This document shows, piece by piece, positions 54,423 through 64,000 of a stretch of DNA of 64,000 nt. The stretch lies in NCBI RefSeq assembly GCF_024166365.1, contig NC_064820.1, positions 61,047,501-61,111,500 on the forward strand, written 5' to 3'. Origin of the DNA: Elephas maximus indicus (taxonomy: Eukaryota; Chordata; Mammalia; Proboscidea; Elephantidae). How positions within the stretch are numbered: the first letter of the stretch is position 1; each line of letters starts with the position of its first letter. The position numbers were made by a program, and so were the translations under genes. The notes under the pieces were generated by a model. That model saw only the letters and a list, made by a program, of their open reading frames with translations. It had not been told where the DNA came from and did not search any database.

Positions 54423-55211
54423 ATGTGACACTGGTAGTCCTGTTAAATTAGGACGTTCCAAAAACTTAATTTGCTGGGAGACCAGTAGCCTGTTTATGAA
54501 AGGAGTTGACTCAGCCAGTGGAGGCCAGTTCGTGACCATCTGTCAACCATGGCAGTTCATACTATTCTCTTTTACTTGTCTATGAGATAGAGACCTATGT
54601 TTTATGCGGTTTGATAGAACTATGGCTCAGGACAATGCCTTTCAGGTAAGGTTAAAACTTAAACTCAAAACTTAGAAAATTACTTATATATCTCTTAGTA
54701 AGGCTAATGTTTTGTGTTAGGTAGGGTCACTACATAATGTATCCTTGGTTATTTAGAGCTTGTATATGTAGCCTTTTAAAAGTTTCAGCTACCACTTATG
54801 TGACTATGGGAATTTAACATGTGCTTTACATCTGTATAGAAACATGGTTTTCTGGTTTTAAACTAGAGATAATACAACCTCCTGGAAAGTATAATAAGGA
54901 GTAAATGAGTAAATGCTTGTAAAGCTCTTAGCAAATAGTAAATAAGGTTAGTTCATGTTTTTAGCTATAGTTATCTTCATAGCCATTTATGTTCTTAAGT
55001 TAAATTACTTGAATTTCCAAATCTTTCATATCAAAGATCCTGTGTCAGTCAGCACTCTTTCTGTACTGACCTTTTTATAGGGTTAGGTTCATTTTTTATA
55101 TTTCATTTGTTGAAACCTGTTTGCTCCACTTGGGATGTTTGCTATTTAGTCTGTACTTTTTTTAGTTTGAGAAAAGATAGGTTAAGAGTGAGGATTTAGG
55201 AAATAGCGTAG
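54423..55211. other. Putative intron with an MIR-like piece
   Basis: Bases 54,862-54,950 resemble a MIR 3' segment (AAATGCTTGTAAAGCTCTTA). Otherwise nothing identified. Confidence 0.45.
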
Positions 55212-55402
55212 TCCTGGAGTGGTGCGATAGGTTAATGTGCTCATCTGCAAACAGGTTGGAGGTTAGAGATTAGAGGTGCCTTGGAAGAAAGGCCTAGCAA
55301 TCTGCTGAGGAAACCAGCCAGCTATGGAGTACAGATCTACTCTGACATCCATGGGGTTGCCATGAGTTGTAATTAACTTGACGGTAACTTTTTTTTTAAG
55401 TT
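55212..55402 (+). repeat. AfroSINE, long subfamily (sense)
   Basis: GTCCTGGAGTGGTGCGATAG head, GAAAGGCCTAGCAATCTGCT block, GTTGCCATGAGTTGTAATTA tail. Confidence 0.85.
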
Positions 55403-55469
55403 TAGTCAGACTGAAGAGGTTTTTTTTTTTTAATATTTTGAATACATGCATACAGTGTAAATTCTCTTT

Positions 55470-56630
55470 TTTTTAGAAAAAGATTACCCCATCATTCCTG
55501 TTTCCCAGTAATAGCTCCCATCTGAAGCAACCACTGTTAGTTTCTTATTTTTCCAGAGAAACCTTATGTGTGCCTGTTATTGTGTGCAGTTGAGTTGATT
55601 CCTACTCGTGGTGACTCTGTAAGAAAGAGTAGATCTGCTCTAGGCTGCAGTCTTTATGAGAGCAGATCATCACGTCTTTTCTCCCACAGAGCCACTTGTG
55701 AGTTCCAGCCACCAGTCTTTCGGTTAGCAGCTGAGTGCCCAATCATTGCACCACCAGGGCTCCTTTATGTATATGTAAGTGTGTGTATGTATTTTTTTCT
55801 TCTTTTTCATACAAGTAGTAGCATGATGTCCCCCCTGCTCTACAGCCTTTTTTCTTAAATATTTTGAAGATTATTCCATAGTAATACACATAAAGTGACT
55901 TCATTTTTTATATTGGCTGGATACTGTATTTAGTCAAGCTCCTATAAATGCATGTTAGATTGTTTCTTGGTTTTATTTCCTATTATGAACTTTGCTAGTG
56001 AATGTCCTTGTAAACATGGGGTAAATTCTACAAGTGGAATTTCTGGGTATAATTTTGAATGATAAGTTCAATTGCACTCTGTAGAAGTACACCAGTACGC
56101 TTCCAGCACTAATAGGGTATCAGATTTTTTCTTTGGCATTTTGCCTTTTTGTTTTGAATGAGAATGAAAAATTTCCACGTATAGGATCTTTTTCTGTGAG
56201 CTGTTTATATCCTTTCCCCATTTTTCTTTTGCTCTGTTGGAGCATTTTATGTATTAAGGAAGGTCAGCCCTTTATCTTACCTGTGCTATATGTGATGAGT
56301 ATTTTTACCCTAGTTTGTTCTACCCTTTGACCTTGGTTATGGTGAGCTTTGTCATATAGAACAATTTTTGTTTTAATGCATATACTTGAATATATATACA
56401 CATTTGTACTTATGGGATGTATCATACTTAGAAAGACCTTCCCCTTTTGATAATCATAAAAATTTTCCCACTTATCTAGTTTGTTGCTTTTATTTTTCTC
56501 CTTTAAATCTGATCGATTTGATAATTATTTTGGGTAAATTTTGAAGTAGGAAAGTTGTCCCAACTTTTATTACATACTAAATTTCTGTATGTGTCAGGCT
56601 TATGGACTTTTCTGTTCTCTATTTTTAAAA
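55470..56630 (-). mobile_element. Old L1 (antisense), split by an AfroSINE
   Basis: TTACCCCATCATTCCTGTTT, CTGAAGCAACCACTGTTAG; after the SINE TATTCCATAGTAATACACAT, AGTGGAATTTCTGGGTATAA and GGTTATGGTGAGCTTTGTCA follow the antisense L1ME-type order into ORF2. Confidence 0.7.
55583..55766 (-). repeat. AfroSINE (antisense)
   Basis: GTGCAGTTGAGTTGATTCCT, an ATGAGAGCAGATCATCACG block, TCTTTCGGTTAGCAGCTGAG and CCACCAGGGCTCC. Confidence 0.88.
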
Positions 56631-56636
56631 ATAATT

Positions 56637-56870
56637 GTGTTTAAGGTGAAAGTTGACACAGCAAATTAGATTCTCATTTAACAGTTTCTACAAATTATTA
56701 AGTGATACTGATTACATTTGTCACAGTGTGTTATCATTTGTGTTCATTCCCTTCTGGTTTTACCATTTCCAATACTTTAGTTTCCCTGCCCCTTCCCTTC
56801 TCATCTTGCTTTAATTTTTGACCATTTGGTATCGTATAGATTGGACTTCCTATTTTCTTTCACTGATACT
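56637..56870 (-). mobile_element. L1 3' UTR fragment (antisense)
   Basis: GTGAAAGTTGACACAGCAAA, TTAAGTGATACTGATTACAT and TCCCTGCCCCTTCCCTTCTC match an afrotherian-type L1 3' UTR, a different subfamily from 11,834. Confidence 0.6.
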
Positions 56871-57929
56871 TCTTTACCCATGTTCTAATACTATGGTGCT
56901 TTAGTCACTATAGCTTTTAAAACTGAATCATAGAAAAGGGTGTTAAAAACCTTTATATCTGTAAATTAAGAAAATTGTATTCTTCATGTTTTATTTAATT
57001 TGCAATTCTGTAATTCAAGAAAGTTGATTTGCCTTTGACATACAAATTTCAAGCCCATTGTTTTGTTGTAAGTAGTGAGGAAGGTTATATTTGTAAAAAT
57101 TATCCTGTGTAATAATACAGATGAAAAGACTGGAGCAAGATGTAACTTGTATTTGAAATTTATTAGGAACTAGTGGTGACACTTTGAACACAACTGTAAA
57201 CCGGAAATTTTCTTATTTGTAAAAGGGGATTAAAATACTTTTTTTTGTTAGGAGGATTAATTGAGATGTGCAAAGTGTCAATATGGTCTCTGCATATAGG
57301 TGCTCAGTTAGGTATTCTGTTTGTGTTTTATATGTTTACTTTTATCAGTAAATTTCCTGTCTCTGTGTTTTTTGGTCTTCAAAGAATACATCAGGATTTC
57401 CACTCTTTACTAATAAGTGTACTAATGTGGAGTTTTAGCATTAAGTAAATTCTAGAGTACGTTTGATATCAAATTAATAAAATAATTTAGTTTGGTGGAT
57501 TTCATATTTTGGTTGTTTGAGGATCAGCATTCCTATCAGTGCACTTTTGTTTTCTACCTGTAGTCACCACTCTTAGTGCTAGGAAGAATAAACTAATTCT
57601 CTCTCTCTCTGGAAGTACCACTATAAGTGTTCTTGTGGAGAATATTGTTTGAAGTGCCGATTTGGAGTAGATGGCTCCATAAATGTTTGCTGGTGAATTA
57701 TGTTATTCAAAAAACAATTATATCGGAAATGTTTTCTTTATGGGAAGTGAAATTGTATTAAATGAATAAGATGTCACATATATATTTATAAATCTTTTTA
57801 TTGGTGACTTGGTGAAACTGGTTAAGATTTTTAAAAGGGGATAGTAACTTTTATCACCTTAAATTCTGAATACTTGTCAGCTGAAGTAGAATTTAAATTC
57901 TAAACAAATCTTTATATTTTACCCAATAC
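56871..57929. other. Unassigned sequence
   Basis: AT-rich, no supported exon or repeat; the CTCTCTCTCTCT tract at 57,597-57,610 is a short microsatellite. Confidence 0.4.
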
Positions 57930-58080
57930 CCAGGCTCCATGCGGTTGAATCAATTCTTACTCATAGTGACCCTCTAGGTCAGAGTGGAACTGCCCCTTAG
58001 GGTTTCCAAGGAGCGGCTGGTGGATTGGAACTGCCAGACTTTTGGTTAGCAGCCGAATGCTTAACTACTGCGCCACCCTG
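57930..58080 (-). repeat. AfroSINE (antisense)
   Basis: GGTTGAATCAATTCTTACTC, AGAGTGGAACTGCCCCTTAG, TTTTGGTTAGCAGCCGAATG, GCGCCACC. Confidence 0.9.
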
Positions 58081-58159
58081 TAGTAATGAATAAGTTCATA
58101 CTGATACTTCCAATTCAAATTCAGGACTACAGCATTTTTGTTTAACTTCTCCCGTCTTA

Positions 58160-58668
58160 TATTTTTATCTCTGTTATCTGGTGCCTAGAATTGTGCTTTT
58201 TTGTAGGACAGCTGTTTTTCTGTTATGGTAATTTGTATAGATTCTCTCTAGTTGCTTTTAATAAATTCTTTTTTTCTAAAAATTGTTTCCATGCTTTCAG
58301 GTTTATATAGAGTTAGCCAAAGTATTTATGAATTTTAAAATGCTTCGCCATTTCTAATTTTGTGTATTTGTGCTAGTGGTCTGTCTGTCCCCCCCCCCGC
58401 CCCCCCGGTGGAATAGGTTTGGGATTTATTTTAAGTTCTTCCGTTTTTCCAACTTGTTAATATTTGCTTTTGCAAGTTTGTTGCTTTTAGCTTTTATTGT
58501 TTTTCTACCTTTTTGATTTAGGTATTCATTTAATTTAATTTTATTGACATATTTATTAAAACTATCATTTTCCCACTAATTATTTTAGCTGTATACTATA
58601 GATTCTGATTTGTCATGTTTTCGTTTGTTACATTTAAGAAATTCTGTAATTTTATTTTGTATTTTGTG
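58160..58668 (-). mobile_element. Old L1 ORF2 fragment (antisense)
   Basis: T-rich antisense ORF2-like text (CCAACTTGTTAATATTTGC, CTATAGATTCTGATTTGTCA). A poly(C) run interrupts it at 58,389-58,407. The younger L1 begins directly after it. Confidence 0.5.
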
Positions 58669-59610
58669 TATACTTTTAATTGTGCTTTAAGTGAAAGTAC
58701 AAATCAGGTCAGTCTCTCATATAAAAACTTACATAGACCTTGCTTTGTATTCCTATTTGCTCTCCCCCAGTGAGACAGCACACTCCTCCTCTCCACCAGC
58801 TCCTGTCCCCCTCTGCCTTCTCATCTCGCCTCCAGACTGGAGCTGCCCACATAGGCTCATATGACTACTGGAGCCAAGAAACTCGCTTCTCATCAGTATC
58901 ATTTTCTGTCTTATAATCCACTCTAATCCCTGTCGGAAGAGTTGGCTTTAGGAATGGCTCCAGTCTTGGGCTAACAGAAAGTCTGGGGACCATGACTGCT
59001 GTGGTCCCCCAGTCTCATTCAGGCCATTAAGTCTGGTCTTTTTACAAGAATTTGAGGTCTGCATCCCAGTGTTCTCCTGCTCCATCAGGGTTCTCTGTTG
59101 TGTTCCCTGTCAGGGCAGTCCTGGGTTATAGCTGGGAACCATCTAGTACTTCTGGCCTCAGGCTGATGGAGTCTCTGATTTATGTGGCCCTTTCTGTCTC
59201 TTGGGGTCATAATTACCTCGTGTCTTTGGTGTTCTTTAATCTCCTTTACTCCAGGTGGGTTGAGACCTATTGATGCATCTTAGAAGGTGACTTGCTAGTG
59301 TTCAAGACCCCAGATGCCACTCACCAAAGTGGGATTCAGAGTGTTTTCTTAATACATTTTGTTATGTCAGTTGACATAGATTTCCCCATAAACCATGGTC
59401 CCCAAACCCCCATCCCTTCTGTTCTGGCCTTTGAAGCACTCAGTTTTATTCAGGCAACTTCTTTGCTTTTGATTTAGTTCAGTTGTGCTGACCAATCCTA
59501 TGTTGTCTTTCCCTTCACCTAAAATAGTTCTTGTCTACTATCTAATTAGTGAATACCCCTCTCCCTCCCTCTCCACCCTCATAACCATCAAAGAATATTT
59601 TCTTCTATGT

Positions 59611-62600
59611 TTAAATTAGTTCTTGAGTTCTTATAATAATGGTCTCATACAATATTTGTCCTTTTGCTTCTGAGTAATTTCTCTCAGCATAATGCCTTCC
59701 AGAGTCCTCTAATGTTATGAAATGTTTCACAGATTCATTGTTCTTTATTGTTGCATAGTATTCCTTTGTGTGAATATACCATAATTTATTTATGCATTCA
59801 TCCATTGATGGGCATCTTAGTTGCATCCATTTGTTTGCTGTTTTAACAGTGCTGCAGTGAACATGGATGTGCATATATCTGTTCGTGTGAAGGCTTTTAT
59901 TTAGGATATATTCCGAGAACTGAGATTGCTGGATTGTATGGTAGTTCTATTTCTAGATTTTTAAGGAAGCACCAAATTGATTTTCAAAGTGGCTGTACCA
60001 TTTTACATTCCCATCAGCAGTGTATAAGTGTCCCAGTATCTGCACAACCATTCCAATATATATTATTTTGTATTTTTTGGATTAATGCCAGCCTTGTTGG
60101 CATGAGATGGTATCTCATTGTAATTTTGATTTGCATTTCTCTAATGGCTCAGTATCGAGAGCATTTCCTCATGTCTGTTAGCTGCCTGAATATCTTCGTT
60201 GATAAAGTGTCTGTTCATATCTTTTGCCCATTTTTTAAATTGGGTTGTTTGTCTTTTTTGTTGTTGAGTTTTTACAGTATCGTGTATATTTTAGACACCA
60301 GAAGCTGATCGGAATTGTCGTAGCTAAAAATTTCTTCCTGTCTGTAGGTAATATTTTTACTCCTTTGGTGAAGTTTTTGGATGAGCATAAGTGTTTGATT
60401 TTTAGGAGCTTCCAGTTATCTAGTTTCTCTTCTGGTGTTTGTGCATTGTTAGTCATGTATTGCATTCTGTTTATGCCATGTATTAGCGCTCCCGGTGTTG
60501 TCCCTATTTTTTGTTCCATCATTCTTACCGTTTTAGATTTTATATTTAGGTCTTTGATCCATTTTGAATTAGTTTTTATGCATGGTGTGAGGTATGGGTC
60601 TTGTTTCATTGTTTTGCAGATGGATATCCAGTTATGCCAGCACCATTTGTTAAAGAGACTGTCTTTTCCCCATTTAACTGACTTTGGGCCCTTTTCAAAT
60701 GATCAGCTGCTCATATGTGGATGCATTTATGTCTGGAGTCTCAATTCTGTTCCATTGGCCTATGTATCTGTTGTACCGGTACCAGGCTGTTTTGACTACT
60801 GTGGGAGTATAATAGGTTCTGAAATCAGGTAGAGTGAGGGCTTCCACCTCGTTCTTCTTTTTCAGTAATACTTTACTTACCTGGGGCCTCTTTCCCTTCC
60901 ATATGAAGTTGGTGATTTGTTTCTCCATGTCATCAAAAAGTGTCATTGAAACTTGGATCAGAATTGCATTGTATCTGTGGATCACTTTTGGTAGAAAAGA
61001 CATTTTTACAATCTTAAGTCTTCCTATCCACCAGCAAGGTATGTTTTTCCACTTGTGTAGGTCTCTTTTGGTTTCTTGCAGTAGTGTCTTACAGTTTCCT
61101 TTGTATAGGTCTTCTATGTCTCTGGTAAGATTTGTTCCTAAGTATTTTATCTTCTTGGGGGCTGCTGTAAACGGTATTGATTTGGTGATTTCCTCCTCAG
61201 TGTTCTTTTTGTTGGTGTAGAGGAATCCAGCTGGTTTTTGTGTGTTTATTTTGTATCCTGATACTCTGCTGAACTCTTCTATTAGTTTCAGTAGTTTTCT
61301 TTTGGATTCTTTAGGGTTTTCTGTGTATAAGATCATGTCCTCTGCAAACAGATACTTTTACTTCTCCCTTACCAATCTGGATGCCCTTTATTTCATTATC
61401 TAGCCTGATTGCTAGATTACCTAAGAGTGGTGATAAAGGGCATCCTTGCCTGGTTTTGATCTCAAGCGGAATGCTTTCACACTCTCTCTACTTAGGATGC
61501 TGTTGGCTTTGTATAAATGCCCTTTATTATGTTGAGGAATTTTCCTCCTATTCCTATTTTGCTGAGAATTTTTATCATGAATGGGTGTTGAATTTGTGTC
61601 TAATGCCTTTTCTGCATCAATTGGTAAGATTTCATATGGCTCTGGTCTTTTGTTTTATTTATATGATGGATTACATTAATTGTTTTTCTAATGTTGAACC
61701 ATCCCTGCATATCTGGTATGAATCCCACTTGGTCATGGTGAATTATTTTTTTGGTATGTTGTTGAATTCTTACTGGCTAGAATTTTGTTCAGGATTTTTG
61801 CATCTAAGCTCATGAGGGATATAGGTCTGTAATTTTCTTTTTTTGTGGAGTCTTTACGTGGTTTTGGTATCAGGGATATGCTCGCTTCAAAGAATGAGTT
61901 TGGTAGTATTCCATCCTTTTTTGTGATCTGAAATACCTTTAGTAGTAATGGTGTTAACTCTTCTCTGAATGTTTGATGGAATTCTTCAGTGAAGCTGTCA
62001 GGGCCAGAGCTTTATTTTGTTGTTGTTGGGAGCTTTTTAATTACCTTTCCAATCTTTTCTTTTGTTATGAGTTTATTCCGTTGTTCTACTTCTGTTTGTG
62101 TTAGTTTAGGTATGTAGTGTGTTTGTGGAAATTCATCCATTTCTTCTAGGTTTTCAAATTTGTTACAGTTTTTCATAGTGATCTGATATGATTCTTTTAA
62201 TTTCATTTGGGTCTGATGTGGTATCGCCTGTCTCATTTCTTGTTTGGGTTATTTTCTTCTTCTCCGGTTTTTCTTTTGTCAGTTTGGCAAATGGTTTTTT
62301 GATTTTGTTAATTTTTTCAAAGAACCAGCTTTTGGTCTTTTTAACTCCTTTGGTTGTTTTTCTGTTCTCTGTTCCATTTAATTCTGCTCTAATTTTTATT
62401 ATTTTCTTCTGGTGCCTGAGGGCTTCTTTTGTTGCTCTCTTTGTATTTGTTCAAGTTGTAGGGATAATTCTTTGATTTTGGCCATTTCTTCTTTTTGGAT
62501 GCATGCATTTATTGCTATAAGTTGACCGCCGAGCGCTGCTTTAGCTGTGTTGCAGAGGTTCTGATAAGCGTTTTCATTCTTATTGAGTTCTATGAATTTC

Positions 62601-63393
62601 TTTATTCTGTTCTTAATTTCTTCTGTAACCCAGTAGTTTTTGAGCAAGTTGTTGTTCAGTTTCCAAGTATTTTATTTTTTTTCCTGCTTTTTCTGTTACC
62701 GATTTCTACTTCTATGGCTTTTTTGGTGAAAGAAGATGCTTTGTAATATTTCGATGTTTTGGATCCTCTTAAGGCTTCCTTTGTGACCTAATATGTGGTC
62801 TGTTCTAGAGAATATTGCATGTGCATTGGAAAGGTGTTGGGTGCAGTGTTCTGTATATGTCTGTGAGGTCAAGTTGGTTCATTGTGGCATTTAGATCTTC
62901 TGTGTCTTTATTGAGCTTCTTTCTGGATGTCCTGTCCTTCACCAAAAATGGTGTGTTGAAGTCTGCTACTATTATTGTGGAGTTGTCTGTCTCGCTTTTC
63001 TGTCCTCTTAGAGTTAGTTTTATGTATCTTGAAGCCCTTTTGTTGGGTGTGTAAATATTTAATATGGTTATATCCTCCAGATATCTTCTCTCTTTAATCA
63101 TTATATAATGTCCTTCCTTAACCTTTGTGGTGGGTTTTACTTTAAAGTCTGTTTTGTCAGAGATTAATAATCCCACTCCTGTTCTTTTTTTTAATTGCTG
63201 TTTGCTTGATACATGTTTTTTCCATCCTTTTAAGTTTTAGTTTGTGTTTTTAAGTCTAAGGTGTGTCTCTTGTAGGCAGCATATAGACGGATCAGGTTTT
63301 TTAATGCATCCTGCCACTCTGTCTCTTTATTGGTGCATTTAGTCCATTAATATTCCGAGTAATTATAGATAGGTATGAGTTTAGTGCTGTCAT
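59611..63393 (-). pseudogene. L1 ORF2 pseudogene (endonuclease + reverse transcriptase)
   Basis: The inferred start ATG is at 63,391-63,393, followed by ITRNINGLNAPIKRQ, the usual ORF2 N-terminus, then an in-frame stop. Endonuclease is readable at 62,805-63,250 (LQETHL, TILNIYTPNKRASRYIKL, VADFNTP). RT occupies about 60,700-62,300; its catalytic box is F-A-E-D at 61,337-61,348 instead of F-A-D-D. The C-terminus (KLWYIHTKEYYATIKN) ends at 59,611. Many stops and frameshifts split it, so it is inactive. Confidence 0.92.
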
Positions 63394-63399
63394 TCTGAT

Positions 63400-64000
63400 G
63401 TCTTTTTTTGTGTGTTGTTGACAGTTTCTTTTTTCCACTTAGTTTTTTGTGCTGCGTAGTTTTTCTTTCTATATTGTCTTTTCCTCTTTTTCGTTGTTGT
63501 TGATTTTGTTTTTGCTGAGTCTGTATTTTTTTCTTGTATTTTATTTTGATAAGGAAGATTGTTGAGTCTCCTTTGTGGTTACCTTGATATTTACCCCATT
63601 TTTCTAAGTTTAAACCAAACTTTTATTTCTTTATGTCACCTTGACTTCCTTTCTGTATGAAAGACCTATGCCTACATTTTTTAGTCCCTCTTTATTGTTT
63701 TAATGTTGTCATCTTTTATATAATGAGCATTTTATTGATTTATTTTTGTGATTTCTCTGTGTGGGTTGATATCTGGTTGCTGTGTCCTGTGTTCTGGTCT
63801 TGGGTTCATATCTGATATTACTGGTTTTCTAACCAGAGAAGTCGCTTTAGTATTTCTTGTAGTTTTAGTTCAGTTTATGCAAATTCCCTAAACTTGTGTT
63901 TATCTGGAAATGTCCTAATTTCGCCTTCAATTTTGAGAGAGAGTTTTGCTGGATATACGATTCTTGGTTGGCAGTTTTCTTTCTTCAGTGCTTTATATAT
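63400..64000 (-). pseudogene. L1 inter-ORF region and 3' part of ORF1 (partial)
   Basis: Position after ORF2 in L1 order, and TTTTGCTGGATATACGATTC followed by TTGGTTGGCAGTTTTCTTTC, which corresponds to antisense ORF1 text of other mammalian L1s. No long open frame survives. ORF1 encodes the RNA-binding chaperone; the rest lies beyond the window. Confidence 0.6.

Larger units (their letters stand above)
58669..64000 (-). mobile_element. Long degenerate L1, runs off the window end
   Basis: 3' UTR at 58,669-59,610 (start TTTTAATTGTGCTTTAAGTG, collinear with the L1 at 11,834 through TGGCCTCAGGCTGATG), ORF2 at 59,611-63,393, and inter-ORF plus ORF1 3' part from 63,394 to the window end. Over 5.3 kb are present, so the copy was full-length or nearly so. 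No poly(T) or target duplication remains at its 3' end, so it is older than the 11,834 copy. Confidence 0.92.

Noticed and set aside
60245..60832. 195-codon plus-strand open frame
   Set aside because: It is the antisense of L1 ORF2 on the minus strand; antisense L1 is T-rich and often open.
61381..61815. 144-codon plus-strand open frame
   Set aside because: Also antisense L1 ORF2, with no independent start or domain.

Overview
The window is mammalian nuclear DNA from an afrotherian, most plausibly an elephant or another paenungulate. Three things point there. About 35 copies of a tRNA-derived SINE end in a tail that reads GAGTCGGAATCGACTCGACG in sense, which is the AfroSINE type. RTE/BovB-like LINE fragments share that tail. 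Young L1 copies carry a lineage-specific 3' UTR. The species call is inference. No complete protein-coding gene is visible, and most of the sequence is a stack of nested mobile elements.

Layout: 1-41,500 is intergenic or intronic DNA packed with AfroSINEs, RTE fragments, an internally deleted RTE derivative, MLT1-type LTRs, ancient MIR/L2 copies and L1 pieces. It includes a strongly nested L1 block at 13,470-17,300, an ERV LTR at 31,345-31,991, a near-perfect 32-bp-stem hairpin at 33,437-33,533, RTE pieces with recognisable endonuclease or reverse-transcriptase coding at 27,290-28,915 and 35,440-36,965, and a 5'-inverted RTE at 40,583-41,090. At 42,160-43,530 lies a strong CpG island with CRE, GC-box, TCTCGCGAGA and YY1-like motifs. 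It is the only clear gene-regulatory feature, and it sits in a repeat-poor zone from 41,520 to 49,320. It is probably the promoter and non-coding first exon of a gene read to the right; small candidate 5' exons follow at 44,288 and 45,386-45,433. I could not identify the gene, and its main coding exons probably lie beyond 64,000. A divergent transcript to the left is possible.

49,300-58,670 returns to repeat-rich, intron-like sequence: SINEs, L2, MIR, a tiny L1 insertion with a 20-bp target duplication, and a hAT-like MITE inside an LTR-like repeat. 58,669-64,000 is a degenerate L1 on the minus strand (3' UTR, broken ORF2, start of ORF1) that runs off the window end.

No CRISPR, operon or other prokaryotic-type system is present. 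The most distinctive items are the hairpin at 33.4 kb, the promoter and its candidate exons, and the clear RTE/SINE relationship.
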